Positions 9,558-18,192 of a stretch of 64,000 nucleotides of DNA are shown here, in pieces. Made by a program: the position numbers and the translations under genes. Each line of letters opens with the position of its first letter. The stretch's first letter is position 1. The notes below the pieces were generated by a model. The model saw nothing but the letters and a program-made list of their open reading frames with translations. It was not told the DNA's origin and did no database searches. The stretch is from Gammaproteobacteria bacterium (lineage in GTDB: Bacteria > Pseudomonadota > Gammaproteobacteria > Pseudomonadales > Pseudohongiellaceae): assembly GCA_030682575.1 (NCBI GenBank), contig JAUXNX010000019.1, positions 140,463 to 204,462 on the forward strand, read 5' to 3'.

Positions 9558-11900
9558 GTGTACCGGCTGGCAATTTACCTTTTACAACGATGGCGACTCC
9601 GAACTGTGACTGAAAACCAGAACTCTCACGGCCACCCCATTAGCCTGGAAACACCGTCCATGCTGCCGACACTGCGGCTCGATCTGTCGGCCCTGCGCAG
9701 AGGCGTGAACAACTACCATATTGATGTGCGTATCAGCCCCAAATTCACTGGAGACGTGCGCAGACTGGTCACGGCGCTGATGACACAAGCTACTTCGCCC
9801 AACCCCCAGCTCTCCGACCACAGCCCCATGTTCAATGCTGTGCGAGCGAGCTACCTCGACATGATGACAGTGTTGTTACACCGTGTGAAAACCGACCTGA
9901 GCACGGACGCGGTGCGTCTACTGGAGTTCGCCGTGCTCAAATTGATTCTGGCGACCTCCAGAAGCCAGCTCGATGAGAACATCGACAGCCTCAAGGAGCG
10001 TTCAAGTGACAGTCAGGAACAATCTTCAGGTAACGCGCTGACGACAAATCAACGTCTGTTCTGGCTGCAGAAGAATTACGATGCCATTCTTCTGGAGGTG
10101 AACAGTCAGATCTTCGCTCAACTTGAACGCGTGGAAAGTCGCCAATTGCGCGATGTCCGCATTCAATACCTGCCTCTGGAAGAACACGATATCCTCGAGC
10201 TGCGCCTGAACCCAATGCTCCTGACCAGCGAGCCAGGGGCAAGTGCCTTTCTTATTGACCAGTACAGACTGTGGGGAGGCGATGGCGAGGATGCGGGTTT
10301 CAATATTCTGAATGCCGACATCGAAAAACTGTTTGGCGAGCAAGTACCAGAGACTGCTATCCAGTCACTGCTCCCTCTGTCAGTCAGCGGCACACCGGAA
10401 CTATATGATGAACTGGGTGGACTCTTCCAGACACAGAAATTCATGGGCATGGCGATCGATTCGAAGAGCTTGCTCACAGAGGAGTTTTCATGGCTCGATC
10501 GACCTGTGAACCTGGATATTCTCTTCAACATCGAGCGTCAAGCAGAAGCACTTCGCGACCTGCGCAGGGAGTCAGGTCTGGGCGCATGGTGGCAAGAACG
10601 GAAACGGCTTAACAGGCGTCGTCGCATTCTGCGACTCGTCATCAAACAGCTCAAGAATCGGGGCGTATTCAAACTTCTGCTGGCGTCAAAGCATGTGAAA
10701 CGTTTGTGGTCTCCCACTATTGCAGAACAAATTGAAGGCAAGATTCTCTGTCAATTCTTGAGCGGCCAGATCAATGCGAAAAAATTGCAGAGCAGGGTAC
10801 TTGGCGGCAAGACATTCAGTCCGGCCCAACTCAAGCAGTTCGAAAGCATTGCTGGAGATATCAAAAAGGAAGCCAGTGCCAGACCGTATGAAAGCGTGCT
10901 CGGCATTCTGCAGGATATCAGCCGATTCCGTCTGCACCTGAAGTATTTCCGATTGGCTCATCGCGCTTTCAATCGCGTGAAAATTCTACGCCTTGAGAAC
11001 GAACTGACACTCTCCAGAGAAGCTGGCAGTTTGTACAACATTCTGACTGCGCATGAGCAAGAAGATGAACAGGACCAAATCGTCCATCATGCCATCATCA
11101 AAGCCGACGTGCGCGGCTCAACAACCGTGACGGAGGAACTCCAGAACAAGTCGCTGAATCCTGCCTCCTATTTCAGCCTGCGCTTCTTCAGCCCTATCAA
11201 CAAGCTGTTGCCGATCTATGGAGCCAACAAGGTTTTCATCGAAGGCGATGCCGTCATTTTGAGTTTTCTTGAGCACGAAAAGAGTCCGCAGCAATGGTTC
11301 GCCGTGGCGCGTGCGTGTGGACTTGCCAAGGCGATGCTGAACATTGTGCACGCCAACAATCGCCACTCTGAACAGATGGGGCTCCCCAAGCTCGAACTCG
11401 GAATCGGGCTTTGTTACGCGGATAATCCGCCACTTTATCTTTATGACGAAGACAAACCAATCATGATTTCGGGAGCAATCGGGAAAGCCGATCGCTTGTC
11501 ATCCTGCACCTGGAAACTACGCAAGTTGATTCAGCCAGGATTGTTCAATGTGGAAGTATTCGCGCTCGCCGACGGCGAGCTGGGTCGGGGAGAGAAAGGA
11601 CAGAACACCATTCGCTATAACGTGAACGGGATTCTCATGGATGCCATCGGTTTCGAAAAACTGCAGAAGGAAATCATCCTGAAACGTATCACTGCGAAGA
11701 TCAATGGCGAAACCATCGTGCTGCATACGGGCAAGTATCCTGACCTCACGGGCAGGATGCACGATGTGGTCATTCGCGAAGGACAGGTAGGCCTTTGGAA
11801 GGACGATGCGCCGGTGCAAGGGGGTGCGTCGGACGAACGCTTCTACGAGGTTGTCACCAACCGCAAACTCATCTCACAGGTATGTTCGCCGCAGTCCTGA
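9558..11900 (+). CDS. Large protein with a divergent class III nucleotide-cyclase-like C-terminal domain
   Basis: The 780-codon frame has no signal peptide or clear membrane span. The first 500 residues are mostly helical and charged, and I do not recognise them. From about residue 510 a class III cyclase fold is suggested: IKADVRGSTTVTEE (metal Asp517, like DIxGxT) and, 47 residues later, FIEGDAVILSF (Asp564, like GDxxxxxF), then SGAIGKADRLSS in the place of the GxxVNxAARL segment. The arginine is kept but the usual Asn is Gly, so activity and substrate are uncertain. The start is unclear: GTG 9558, GTG 9606 and ATG 9660 are all in frame, none with a strong ribosome binding site. metR follows 35 bp later, probably in the same transcript. 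Confidence 0.7.
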   Translation: MYRLAIYLLQRWRLRTVTENQNSHGHPISLETPSMLPTLRLDLSALRRGVNNYHIDVRISPKFTGDVRRLVTALMTQATSPNPQLSDHSPMFNAVRASYLDMMTVLLHRVKTDLSTDAVRLLEFAVLKLILATSRSQLDENIDSLKERSSDSQEQSSGNALTTNQRLFWLQKNYDAILLEVNSQIFAQLERVESRQLRDVRIQYLPLEEHDILELRLNPMLLTSEPGASAFLIDQYRLWGGDGEDAGFNILNADIEKLFGEQVPETAIQSLLPLSVSGTPELYDELGGLFQTQKFMGMAIDSKSLLTEEFSWLDRPVNLDILFNIERQAEALRDLRRESGLGAWWQERKRLNRRRRILRLVIKQLKNRGVFKLLLASKHVKRLWSPTIAEQIEGKILCQFLSGQINAKKLQSRVLGGKTFSPAQLKQFESIAGDIKKEASARPYESVLGILQDISRFRLHLKYFRLAHRAFNRVKILRLENELTLSREAGSLYNILTAHEQEDEQDQIVHHAIIKADVRGSTTVTEELQNKSLNPASYFSLRFFSPINKLLPIYGANKVFIEGDAVILSFLEHEKSPQQWFAVARACGLAKAMLNIVHANNRHSEQMGLPKLELGIGLCYADNPPLYLYDEDKPIMISGAIGKADRLSSCTWKLRKLIQPGLFNVEVFALADGELGRGEKGQNTIRYNVNGILMDAIGFEKLQKEIILKRITAKINGETIVLHTGKYPDLTGRMHDVVIREGQVGLWKDDAPVQGGASDERFYEVVTNRKLISQVCSPQS

Positions 11901-11935
11901 CGGATGAGGTACGCACCGCGACGTGAAGGTCTCCG

Positions 11936-12847
11936 ATGCTGGAACTGAAACATCTCAAAACCATAGTTTCCATCCATGAACATGGCAGCCTCGTCATGGC
12001 GGCGGAAAAACTTTTCCTGACCCAAAGCGCTCTCTCACATCAGATCAAGGAAATTGAGTCCCGTCTTGGCGTGACGCTTTTTATTCGCAAGTCTCGCCCA
12101 CTACGGCTGACTGTCGCAGGCGAGCGAATTTTGGAAACTGCACGAACCGTACTGCCAGCGATGACTGCTACTGAGCGTGATCTGAAACGTCTGGCAGGCG
12201 GAGAGGCAGGGCGTTTGCATATCGCCATTGAATGTCACAGTTGTTTCGACTGGCTGATGCCCGCAATCAACCACTACCGCAATCACTGGAAGGATGTGGA
12301 GGTGGATCTAAGTACTGCATTCAATTTTGTGCCACTGCCTGCATTGCAGCGCGGCAGACTGGATGCCGTTATTACTTCCGAACCAAAACCGATGATTGGT
12401 ATTCATTACGAACCGCTGTTCCGTTTCGAAATGCTGCTCGCTGTGAGCAATCAGCACGCGCTTGCGAGCAGTCAATTTGTATCTCCTGAACAATTACAAC
12501 AGGAAACGCTCATTACGTACCCGGTAGAGCGCGAGAGATTGGATATCTTCACACGTTTCCTTGATCCTGCCGGGATGGAACCGCGCGACACGCGCACGGC
12601 CGAATTGACGCTGATGATGGTGCAACTTGTCGCCAGTGGGCGAGGCGTCTGCGCTCTGCCCAACTGGGCTCTGGCACCCTATCTCGACAGCGGACAGATC
12701 ACCACATTGAAACTCGGCGCAGGGTTACTCTCCACTCTTTACATTGCGGTGCGGGAAGAGCAGATGGAGAACTCCTATCTGCAGGAGTTTCTGAAGATAG
12801 CAAGAGAGACCTGTTTTCAAACACTCAGGGGAATCAGTCAGGTCTAG
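11936..12847 (+). CDS. metR: LysR-type methionine regulator MetR
   Basis: The 303-residue LysR-family regulator has an N-terminal winged helix (MLELKHLKTIVSIHEHGSL, then LTQSALSHQIKEIESRLG) and a periplasmic-binding-like effector domain. The helix sequence and the effector segments AIECHSCFDWLMPAI and LPNWALAPYLDSG match MetR, which uses homocysteine as co-regulator and activates metE. Its presumed binding site is found at 9488-9531. It is separated from that site by the cyclase-like gene, an unusual arrangement. Confidence 0.92.
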   Translation: MLELKHLKTIVSIHEHGSLVMAAEKLFLTQSALSHQIKEIESRLGVTLFIRKSRPLRLTVAGERILETARTVLPAMTATERDLKRLAGGEAGRLHIAIECHSCFDWLMPAINHYRNHWKDVEVDLSTAFNFVPLPALQRGRLDAVITSEPKPMIGIHYEPLFRFEMLLAVSNQHALASSQFVSPEQLQQETLITYPVERERLDIFTRFLDPAGMEPRDTRTAELTLMMVQLVASGRGVCALPNWALAPYLDSGQITTLKLGAGLLSTLYIAVREEQMENSYLQEFLKIARETCFQTLRGISQV

Positions 12848-12914
12848 CGCGCCTTAGAACAATCGCGCGGATTGATTCCAGATGTCTGCCATCCCTGATG
12901 TCCTTCCATCACCT

Positions 12915-13556
12915 TCAGTGGTGATGCCCGCCTGGCCCGTGCACGTGACGATGCGCCACTTCTTCTGCAGAGGCAGGGCGTAGGCCAACGACTTCAACCT
13001 CATAATGCAGAGTGCGACCGGCATAGGGGTGGTTGGTGTCGACATCAACATTGAAGCGACCGGCCTTGACCACGAGCCCATTACGCACCCCCCGGGAGGT
13101 CTGAATAGCCACTATTTCACCAATGTGCACCTGCTTCTGTCCAGGCTTCAGGTGCAGGTGCTTGATGGGAACACGCTGAACGGAGTTGGGGTGACGGGGA
13201 CCATAGGCCTCATGAGGCTCCAGCGTGATCGATATTTTGTCACCGGGCTTCTTGCCAGTCATGGCGGCCTCCAGACCCGAAATCACATTGGCGTGACCGT
13301 GCAGGTACAGCAGCGGCTCCCTGCCAAAGGATTGCTCGATCCAGTCGGACTTCTCTCCATCGGTTATCGCACAGAGGCGATAGTGGAAGGCCACAACGCA
13401 GTCATTCCCAATAGTCAATTCGTCAGAGGTTGCTTCGGCAGCCTTGGTCTTGGGTGCTTTGGGCTTGCTTGTCTTGGGCTGGGCTGCCTTGGCCTTGGTT
13501 ACCTTGGCTTTGGCTACCTTGGGCTTGGCAGTTTTATTTTCTACAGGGTCGGTCAT
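12915..13556 (-). CDS. slyD: FKBP-type peptidyl-prolyl isomerase, SlyD family, with a Lys/Ala-rich N-terminal tail
   Basis: Residues from about 46 onward form a SlyD-like FKBP domain with an inserted flap: VAFHYRLCAITDGEKSDW, YLHGHANVISGLEAAMTG, ITLEPHEAYGPR, then HPYAGRTLHYEVEVVGLR. These proteins are proline isomerases and chaperones. The C-terminus is His-rich (HRHVHGPGGHHH), a short form of the SlyD metal-binding tail. Residues 8-45 are unusual: a repetitive Lys/Ala/Pro tail (KPKVAKAKVTKAKAAQPK) like histone H1 or AlgP-type tails. GGAG lies about 9 nt before the ATG, which supports including the tail. Low sequence complexity at 13440-13540 reflects it. Confidence 0.88.
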   Translation of the reverse strand: MTDPVENKTAKPKVAKAKVTKAKAAQPKTSKPKAPKTKAAEATSDELTIGNDCVVAFHYRLCAITDGEKSDWIEQSFGREPLLYLHGHANVISGLEAAMTGKKPGDKISITLEPHEAYGPRHPNSVQRVPIKHLHLKPGQKQVHIGEIVAIQTSRGVRNGLVVKAGRFNVDVDTNHPYAGRTLHYEVEVVGLRPASAEEVAHRHVHGPGGHHH

Positions 13557-13616
13557 ACGTCAGCACTCCAATCAGTTTGCGCGATTCTAGCAAACAAGGG
13601 AGACGCAATGACAGAC

Positions 13617-13643
13617 ATGGCGCCGCATGTCGCACGGCGCCAT
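13617..13643. terminator. Perfect 9-bp hairpin downstream of the secreted-protein gene
   Basis: ATGGCGCCG and CGGCGCCAT form a perfect inverted repeat around a 9-nt loop, between the stop of the secreted-protein gene (13661) and the start of slyD, both on the minus strand. There is no clean U-tract, so it may be a weak or factor-assisted terminator, or a processing hairpin that protects the 3' end of the upstream transcript. Confidence 0.4.
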
Positions 13644-13660
13644 GATTTCGCTTTCATGGC

Positions 13661-14611
13661 TTACCGCAATTCGAGGTCCATCATCTCGAATGATGTCGTG
13701 CTGAACCCCAGATTGGATACCATTTTGGTTGCCATTGAGAACGTACCGAACTCGCTCAACTCTGTTGTGATACTGGAGCTTCCTGCGCTGATCTGAATCG
13801 TCAGCGTCTTCACGGGAATGCCGTTGATTACGCGATTCTCGAGTTTCTGTGCTACAGCCTGATTGTCCTTGAGTTCATTGGCGATAGCTGCCTTCACAAT
13901 GGGCTGCTCCACTGCAGCCAGGGCGAGCAGCATGCCACTGACAAGACCTATCCCAAAGGTGTTGGAATGCGGCATGGTCCACACCATTCCCGACTGGCTG
14001 AACTTCACGACCTCTCCTTTGGAATTGACCCACATTTCCGCGATGGACGGACTGGTAAGCGAACCTCCTGTCACCGTCACCATCAGCTTGTCGGTCGTCT
14101 CGCCGGAGATGGCCTCCTGGCCCAGCACCTCAAGAGCAACTGCAACCTTCGTAGTAGCAAATCCTCCTGTGGCGTACTCCAGTTTTATTTTGCGGAAATA
14201 GCGAATCAGATCTGCCAGATTGCTGGTTGATGCGATGTTCTTGAAAGGCTCTGTGGGCGACCCGCTGCTGCCTCCGAGAACAATCAGTGCATCCGCCACG
14301 GAGCCCTGATAAGTGACATCGCCTCCAAACGGCCCTCCCATCAGATAGAGATCACTGCCGTTGATGCCAACATAGACCCCCGTAGTGGCGTAGTACTTGT
14401 AGTAGAAACCTTCGAACGAACGCCAACTGGTGGCACCACTGAACAAGTCGGGATAAATCTGCTCCGCCAGGCTAACAAGAGTAATGGCGCTCTGACTCAT
14501 GACCGAATCACTCACGGCCACGCCCGGCGTTGCATTGGCCAACGTCTTTTCACTCATGGTCATCATGAACACACAAACGAGCAGCACTGACAGAAATTTG
14601 TTGGATCTCAT
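13661..14611 (-). CDS. Secreted protein of unknown function
   Basis: The 316-residue protein begins with a signal peptide (MRSNKFLSVLLVCVFMMT, cleavage near TLANA). Residues about 45-105 contain AEQIYPDLFSGATSW, FYYKYYATTGVYVGI and DLYLMGGPFGG, an aromatic/glycine module seen in many secreted gammaproteobacterial proteins. The remainder (LSEFGTFSMATKMVSN near the end) is not recognised. GGAGAGG precedes the ATG. It is divergent from rubrerythrin. No function can be proposed beyond an exported, probably beta-rich protein. Confidence 0.75.
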   Translation of the reverse strand: MRSNKFLSVLLVCVFMMTMSEKTLANATPGVAVSDSVMSQSAITLVSLAEQIYPDLFSGATSWRSFEGFYYKYYATTGVYVGINGSDLYLMGGPFGGDVTYQGSVADALIVLGGSSGSPTEPFKNIASTSNLADLIRYFRKIKLEYATGGFATTKVAVALEVLGQEAISGETTDKLMVTVTGGSLTSPSIAEMWVNSKGEVVKFSQSGMVWTMPHSNTFGIGLVSGMLLALAAVEQPIVKAAIANELKDNQAVAQKLENRVINGIPVKTLTIQISAGSSSITTELSEFGTFSMATKMVSNLGFSTTSFEMMDLELR

Positions 14612-14928
14612 AATGCGACCTCTCCACCTTCAATGATCGAAACAACCTAAATAAGGTCAACGTACGGTCAATGGTAAGGACGCAACAGCCCCAAGAGTAC
14701 CCCATGATCGGGGGGGGCAAGCACGAGCATGTATTCCAGTTTTGTGTGAAAAATATCCACGGGAACATTGGATTTCGCTATCAAAGCCGAAAGAAAAATA
14801 AATTTGAACTAATAATCCCGGTAGTCTATGGTCACTCAGGCTCTTCACGGAGCCCCTAAATCAGAGCCAACTCCCATTAGAAAAGCCCATATCAACGGGG
14901 CGCATAGCAATTACTCAGGAGACCAGCC
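14612..14928. other. Divergent intergenic region upstream of rubrerythrin
   Basis: These 317 bases separate the secreted-protein gene (minus) from rubrerythrin (plus) and must hold both promoters. A run of eight G occurs at 14710-14717. A small hairpin (GGCTC-TTCACG-GAGCC) lies at 14840-14855 in what is probably the rubrerythrin leader, and AGGAGA is 7 nt before the rubrerythrin ATG. No reading frame with coding character and no recognisable operator was found. Confidence 0.5.
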
Positions 14929-15348
14929 ATGTCACTCAAAGGATCCAGAACCGAAGCCAACCTGAAGGCCGCATTTGCCGGCGAATCCCAGGCAAACCGA
15001 CGCTATCTCTATTTTGCACAGAAGGCTGACGTCGAAGGCTACAATGATGTCTCAGCTTTGTTCCGCTCCACTGCCGAAGGTGAAACCGGCCACGCCCACG
15101 GCCATCTGGAATACCTTGAAGAAGTCGGCGATCCCGCCACTGGCATGCCGATAGGCCCCACTGCTGACAATCTGCGTTCAGCGGTAGCCGGTGAAACCCA
15201 CGAATACACCGACATGTATCCAGGCATGGCCAAGGAAGCCCGAGACGAGGGGTTTGATGAGATCGCTGACTGGATGGAGACGCTGGCCAAGGCAGAGCGC
15301 TCCCACGCCAATCGCTTCCAGAAGGCGCTCGATTCCCTGGACGCATGA
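14929..15348 (+). CDS. Rubrerythrin-family diiron protein without rubredoxin domain
   Basis: The 139-residue ferritin-like four-helix protein carries the diiron Glu/His ligands in LKAAFAGESQANRRYLYFA, RSTAEGETGHAHGHLEYL, AVAGETHEYTDMYPGMA and ETLAKAERSHANRF. Rubrerythrins reduce peroxides. The usual C-terminal rubredoxin domain with its CxxC pairs is absent, so an external electron donor is needed. The next gene encodes an Fe-S protein and is a natural candidate. It is the first gene of a three-gene set with the Fe-S protein and DUF3501. CAGGAGA gives a good ribosome binding site. Confidence 0.92.
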   Translation: MSLKGSRTEANLKAAFAGESQANRRYLYFAQKADVEGYNDVSALFRSTAEGETGHAHGHLEYLEEVGDPATGMPIGPTADNLRSAVAGETHEYTDMYPGMAKEARDEGFDEIADWMETLAKAERSHANRFQKALDSLDA

Positions 15349-15512
15349 CCTGAGTCTGTCAATGGTGGCGCACGGTTGTGTGCCCACTGGTTCGCAATAT
15401 CACAAAAGCGATCACAGACGAAGACATCCGAGCTGGCAGCGGCAATGTCTTGGTCTGTGATGCGTATAGCGGAAAGTATCTGCAACGCGAGCGGCAGCTC
15501 CGGAGTTTAGTC

Positions 15513-16847
15513 ATGTCAGAAGAGAAGCGCGAGGGCGGTCTCAGCGCACCCACCAGACATCCACTCAACCAGCATGATCCAATATTCCATGACGCCACGG
15601 ATCTCAACAATGAGTTGGCCCGTGTGTACGACATCTGTCACGGTTGCAGGCGCTGTGTCAGTCTTTGCAACGCATTTCCAGTATTGTTCGATCTGGTTGA
15701 CGGGAGTCCGACACTGGAAGTGGACGGAGTGGCTGTAGCGGATTATCAGAAGGTGGTTGATCAATGTTATCTGTGTGATCTCTGCTACATGACCAAGTGT
15801 CCATATGTGCCACCACACGAGTGGAATGTCGATTTCCCACACTTGATGTTGCGCGCCAAGATCGTGAACTACGAAAACGGCAACACGAAGCTTCGTGACA
15901 ACATCATTACCAGCACTGATCTGATTGGCAAAGTCGCCACTATGCCGGTGATCAACACTTGGGTGAATGCAGCGAACCGTAATGAAACACTGCGCGGAGC
16001 TCTTGACAGCACCATGCAGATCCACAAGGACGCGAGGTTGCCGGAGTACAAACGCCCTACCTTGCGTCAAACATTGCAACCCCGCATTGACGCAATGATC
16101 TCAGAAGACACAGACGCGCGCGTCATACTGTTTACAACCTGCTACTGCAACTACAACGAGCCTGACCTTGGTGACAGCCTTTACAAAGTGCTGCGACACA
16201 ACGACGTCACTGTAGAAATCATGGCGCGCGAATATTGTTGTGGAATGCCAAAACTCGAACTTGGTGACCTGAAATCCGTTGATCATCTGCTGCAGAAAAA
16301 TATCCCTCAGCTGTTTGAGAAAGTTCAGAAAGGATGGAAGATCATTGCGCCGGTGCCTTCATGCGTCCTGATGTTCAAACAGGAGCTTCCTCTTCTCTAC
16401 CCTGATGACGAACGCGTACTGGCTGTCGGAAAAGCATTCTTCGATCCCTTTGAATACCTCCACAAATTACACAAGGACAACAGACTCAAGACAGAGTTTG
16501 TCAACAGCCTGGGCAACGTCAGCTATCACGTTGCCTGCCACCAGCGCGTACAGAATATAGGTCCCAAGACAAAGCAGATACTTGAACTGATACCTGGCAC
16601 CTCTGTGAAAGCCATTGAACGCTGTTCAGGTCATGACGGAACTTACGGTGTCAAGAAAGAGTCGCTGGCCTTTGCGAACAAGATTGTGCAGCCGGTCGTG
16701 CGACAGATAAAGCAGCAGACTCCTGATTACTATGGCAGTGATTGTCCTGTTGCAGGGCGACACATCGAGAATAATCTCAAGGACATGGACAGTTCACAGG
16801 AACACGCGCACCCACTGGATCTTTTGTGTAAAGCCTATGGCATATAA
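15513..16847 (+). CDS. Heterodisulfide-reductase-related [4Fe-4S] oxidoreductase
   Basis: The 444-residue protein has two [4Fe-4S] motifs near the N-terminus (CHGCRRCVSLCNAF and CYLCDLCYMTKCPYVPP). They are followed by two cysteine-rich CCG domains (TTCYCNYNE with REYCCGMPKLE, and ACHQRVQNIGP with RCSGHDGTYG). This is the GlpC/HdrB-like design that passes electrons between cofactors. The open frame extends upstream to 15378, but GGAG 7 nt before the ATG at 15513 decides the start. With rubrerythrin and DUF3501 it forms a conserved triad. Electron supply to rubrerythrin is inference. Confidence 0.88.
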   Translation: MSEEKREGGLSAPTRHPLNQHDPIFHDATDLNNELARVYDICHGCRRCVSLCNAFPVLFDLVDGSPTLEVDGVAVADYQKVVDQCYLCDLCYMTKCPYVPPHEWNVDFPHLMLRAKIVNYENGNTKLRDNIITSTDLIGKVATMPVINTWVNAANRNETLRGALDSTMQIHKDARLPEYKRPTLRQTLQPRIDAMISEDTDARVILFTTCYCNYNEPDLGDSLYKVLRHNDVTVEIMAREYCCGMPKLELGDLKSVDHLLQKNIPQLFEKVQKGWKIIAPVPSCVLMFKQELPLLYPDDERVLAVGKAFFDPFEYLHKLHKDNRLKTEFVNSLGNVSYHVACHQRVQNIGPKTKQILELIPGTSVKAIERCSGHDGTYGVKKESLAFANKIVQPVVRQIKQQTPDYYGSDCPVAGRHIENNLKDMDSSQEHAHPLDLLCKAYGI

Positions 16848-16874
16848 CACCGCAAGTAGTTGAGACGAGACATC

Positions 16875-17459
16875 ATGAGAAAGTTGACTGTGGCAGATGT
16901 GGGAAGCTTGGACCAGTACATGGCTCTCAGGCCTGCACTGCGCCAAGCCATCATTGAACACAAGAAGAATCGCCGCCTTGATCTGGGTCCGAACGCATCC
17001 CTCTACTTCGAGGACTACATGACCATGAAGTATCAGGTGCAGGAGATGATGCGGGCAGAACACCTTCGCGATCCCGAGAGCATCCAGGAGGAAATTGATG
17101 CTTATAACCCTCTGATTCCTGATGGCAGTAATCTCAAGGCGACATTCATGCTGGAATTTCCAGATGAGAATGAGCGGCGCAAAACACTGGCCATGCTCGT
17201 CGACATTGAGCACAGGATATGGCTGAGAATAGACGGGTTTGAAAAAGTCTATGGCATTGCCGACGAGGACCTTCCCAGGTCAACAGAAGAAAAGACATCG
17301 GCGGTACATTTTCTACGCTTTGAATTCAGCAATGACATGATTCGCGCAGCGCGCAGCAGAGCTGCCTGGAGCGTGGGCTGCGACCATGCCCAATATTCGC
17401 ATCACATTGATCCATTACCGGAGAACATCGCCAGTTCTCTGACACGCGACTTCGACTGA
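16875..17459 (+). CDS. DUF3501 family protein
   Basis: The 194-residue soluble protein (MRKLTVADVGSLDQYM, YFEDYMTMKYQVQEMMRAE, FMLEFPDENERR, VHFLRFEFSNDMI) matches the DUF3501 family, which is found almost always beside a rubrerythrin and an Fe-S oxidoreductase, as here. Function is unknown. A TTG at 16860 would extend it by five codons; the ATG at 16875 is preferred and has GAGACGAGA upstream. It starts 27 bp after the Fe-S gene and is presumably cotranscribed. Confidence 0.85.
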   Translation: MRKLTVADVGSLDQYMALRPALRQAIIEHKKNRRLDLGPNASLYFEDYMTMKYQVQEMMRAEHLRDPESIQEEIDAYNPLIPDGSNLKATFMLEFPDENERRKTLAMLVDIEHRIWLRIDGFEKVYGIADEDLPRSTEEKTSAVHFLRFEFSNDMIRAARSRAAWSVGCDHAQYSHHIDPLPENIASSLTRDFD

Positions 17460-17769
17460 TGGTGAGCGGGGTCTTGCCTGGGTTGTGAACGAGTCAACAC
17501 TTCGGAGTTTGACGACAACTCGAACAAGTATTATTGTCTCTGTGACGCCACTCCTAACTGTTTGTTTTCAATTGAATTTATCGAGGATGTTGGCGGGAAA
17601 AACAACGATAATGACGGGCCATCAAAATACTTGCTCCGATGCTGCCGGGTCACTTGACCGCAGATGATGGCATAATGATATTATGTCGTCACTTTGAGCA
17701 CGTAAGTGCACAACCCACTGACCCCCAAGACGCCTGGATCTCACGCGTACATATTCAGTAGCCATTACC
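17460..17769. other. Intergenic region after the DUF3501 triad
   Basis: These 310 bases are more AT-rich than the flanks and hold no convincing gene, tRNA or hairpin-plus-T terminator. TTGACC at 17653 with AT-rich sequence 16-18 nt downstream (around TGATAT/ATATTA) could be a sigma70-type promoter for the HTH gene at 17770. That match is weak. Confidence 0.4.
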
Positions 17770-18066
17770 ATGTCAGATCAACAGCAGAAGTTTTCGCCGC
17801 TCACAATTCACATCAAGGAACAGGTTCGTCGCCTGCGTCTTCTGGCAGGCTACTCGATGGCCGAGGGTTCACGCCTGCTGGGTGTATCTCGCAAACAGCT
17901 TGAAGATATTGAAACTACACGGGATTATGGTTGCCACCTTGAGGTTGAACTACTGGCCAAGATCAAAGTGATCTACAAGGTGTCACTTGATGATCTGGTG
18001 GGAGATTTGCCTCAGGATCTGTATTCCGACTACTTTACACGTAAACGCCGCAAGAACGCAGGCTGA
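17770..18066 (+). CDS. Small XRE-type helix-turn-helix protein
   Basis: The 98-residue protein carries a Cro/C1-type DNA-binding helix-turn-helix: IKEQVRRLRLLAGYSMAEGS, LLGVSRKQLEDIE, then LLAKIKVIYKVSLDDLVGD. The basic tail FTRKRRKNAG follows. It is probably a transcriptional regulator; its targets are unknown. No strong ribosome binding site precedes the ATG, and a longer leader or leaderless transcript is possible. It stands alone between the DUF3501 triad and a small conserved protein. Confidence 0.75.
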   Translation: MSDQQQKFSPLTIHIKEQVRRLRLLAGYSMAEGSRLLGVSRKQLEDIETTRDYGCHLEVELLAKIKVIYKVSLDDLVGDLPQDLYSDYFTRKRRKNAG

Positions 18067-18151
18067 TACCAAACTCCTCACAAACACTTGCATCGCAGAG
18101 TATCAGCGGGACGTCCGGTCACGCTGATTTTCGCTACGTGGCTTAGTTGTG

Positions 18152-18157
18152 TATAAT
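18152..18157 (+). promoter_or_regulatory. Consensus -10 box (TATAAT) before the small gene at 18193
   Basis: TATAAT lies 35 bp upstream of the ATG. TTTCGC, 17 bp further upstream, is only a poor -35 element. The consensus -10 and good placement make this a likely promoter for the 58-residue protein. Confidence 0.5.
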
Positions 18158-18192
18158 GGCCGACTTTTTAACGAACCGGAACAGGCACCATT

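Noticed and set aside
17460..17769. tRNA or small RNA in the gap after DUF3501
   Set aside because: No cloverleaf with T-loop GTTCRANNC or anticodon stem could be built.
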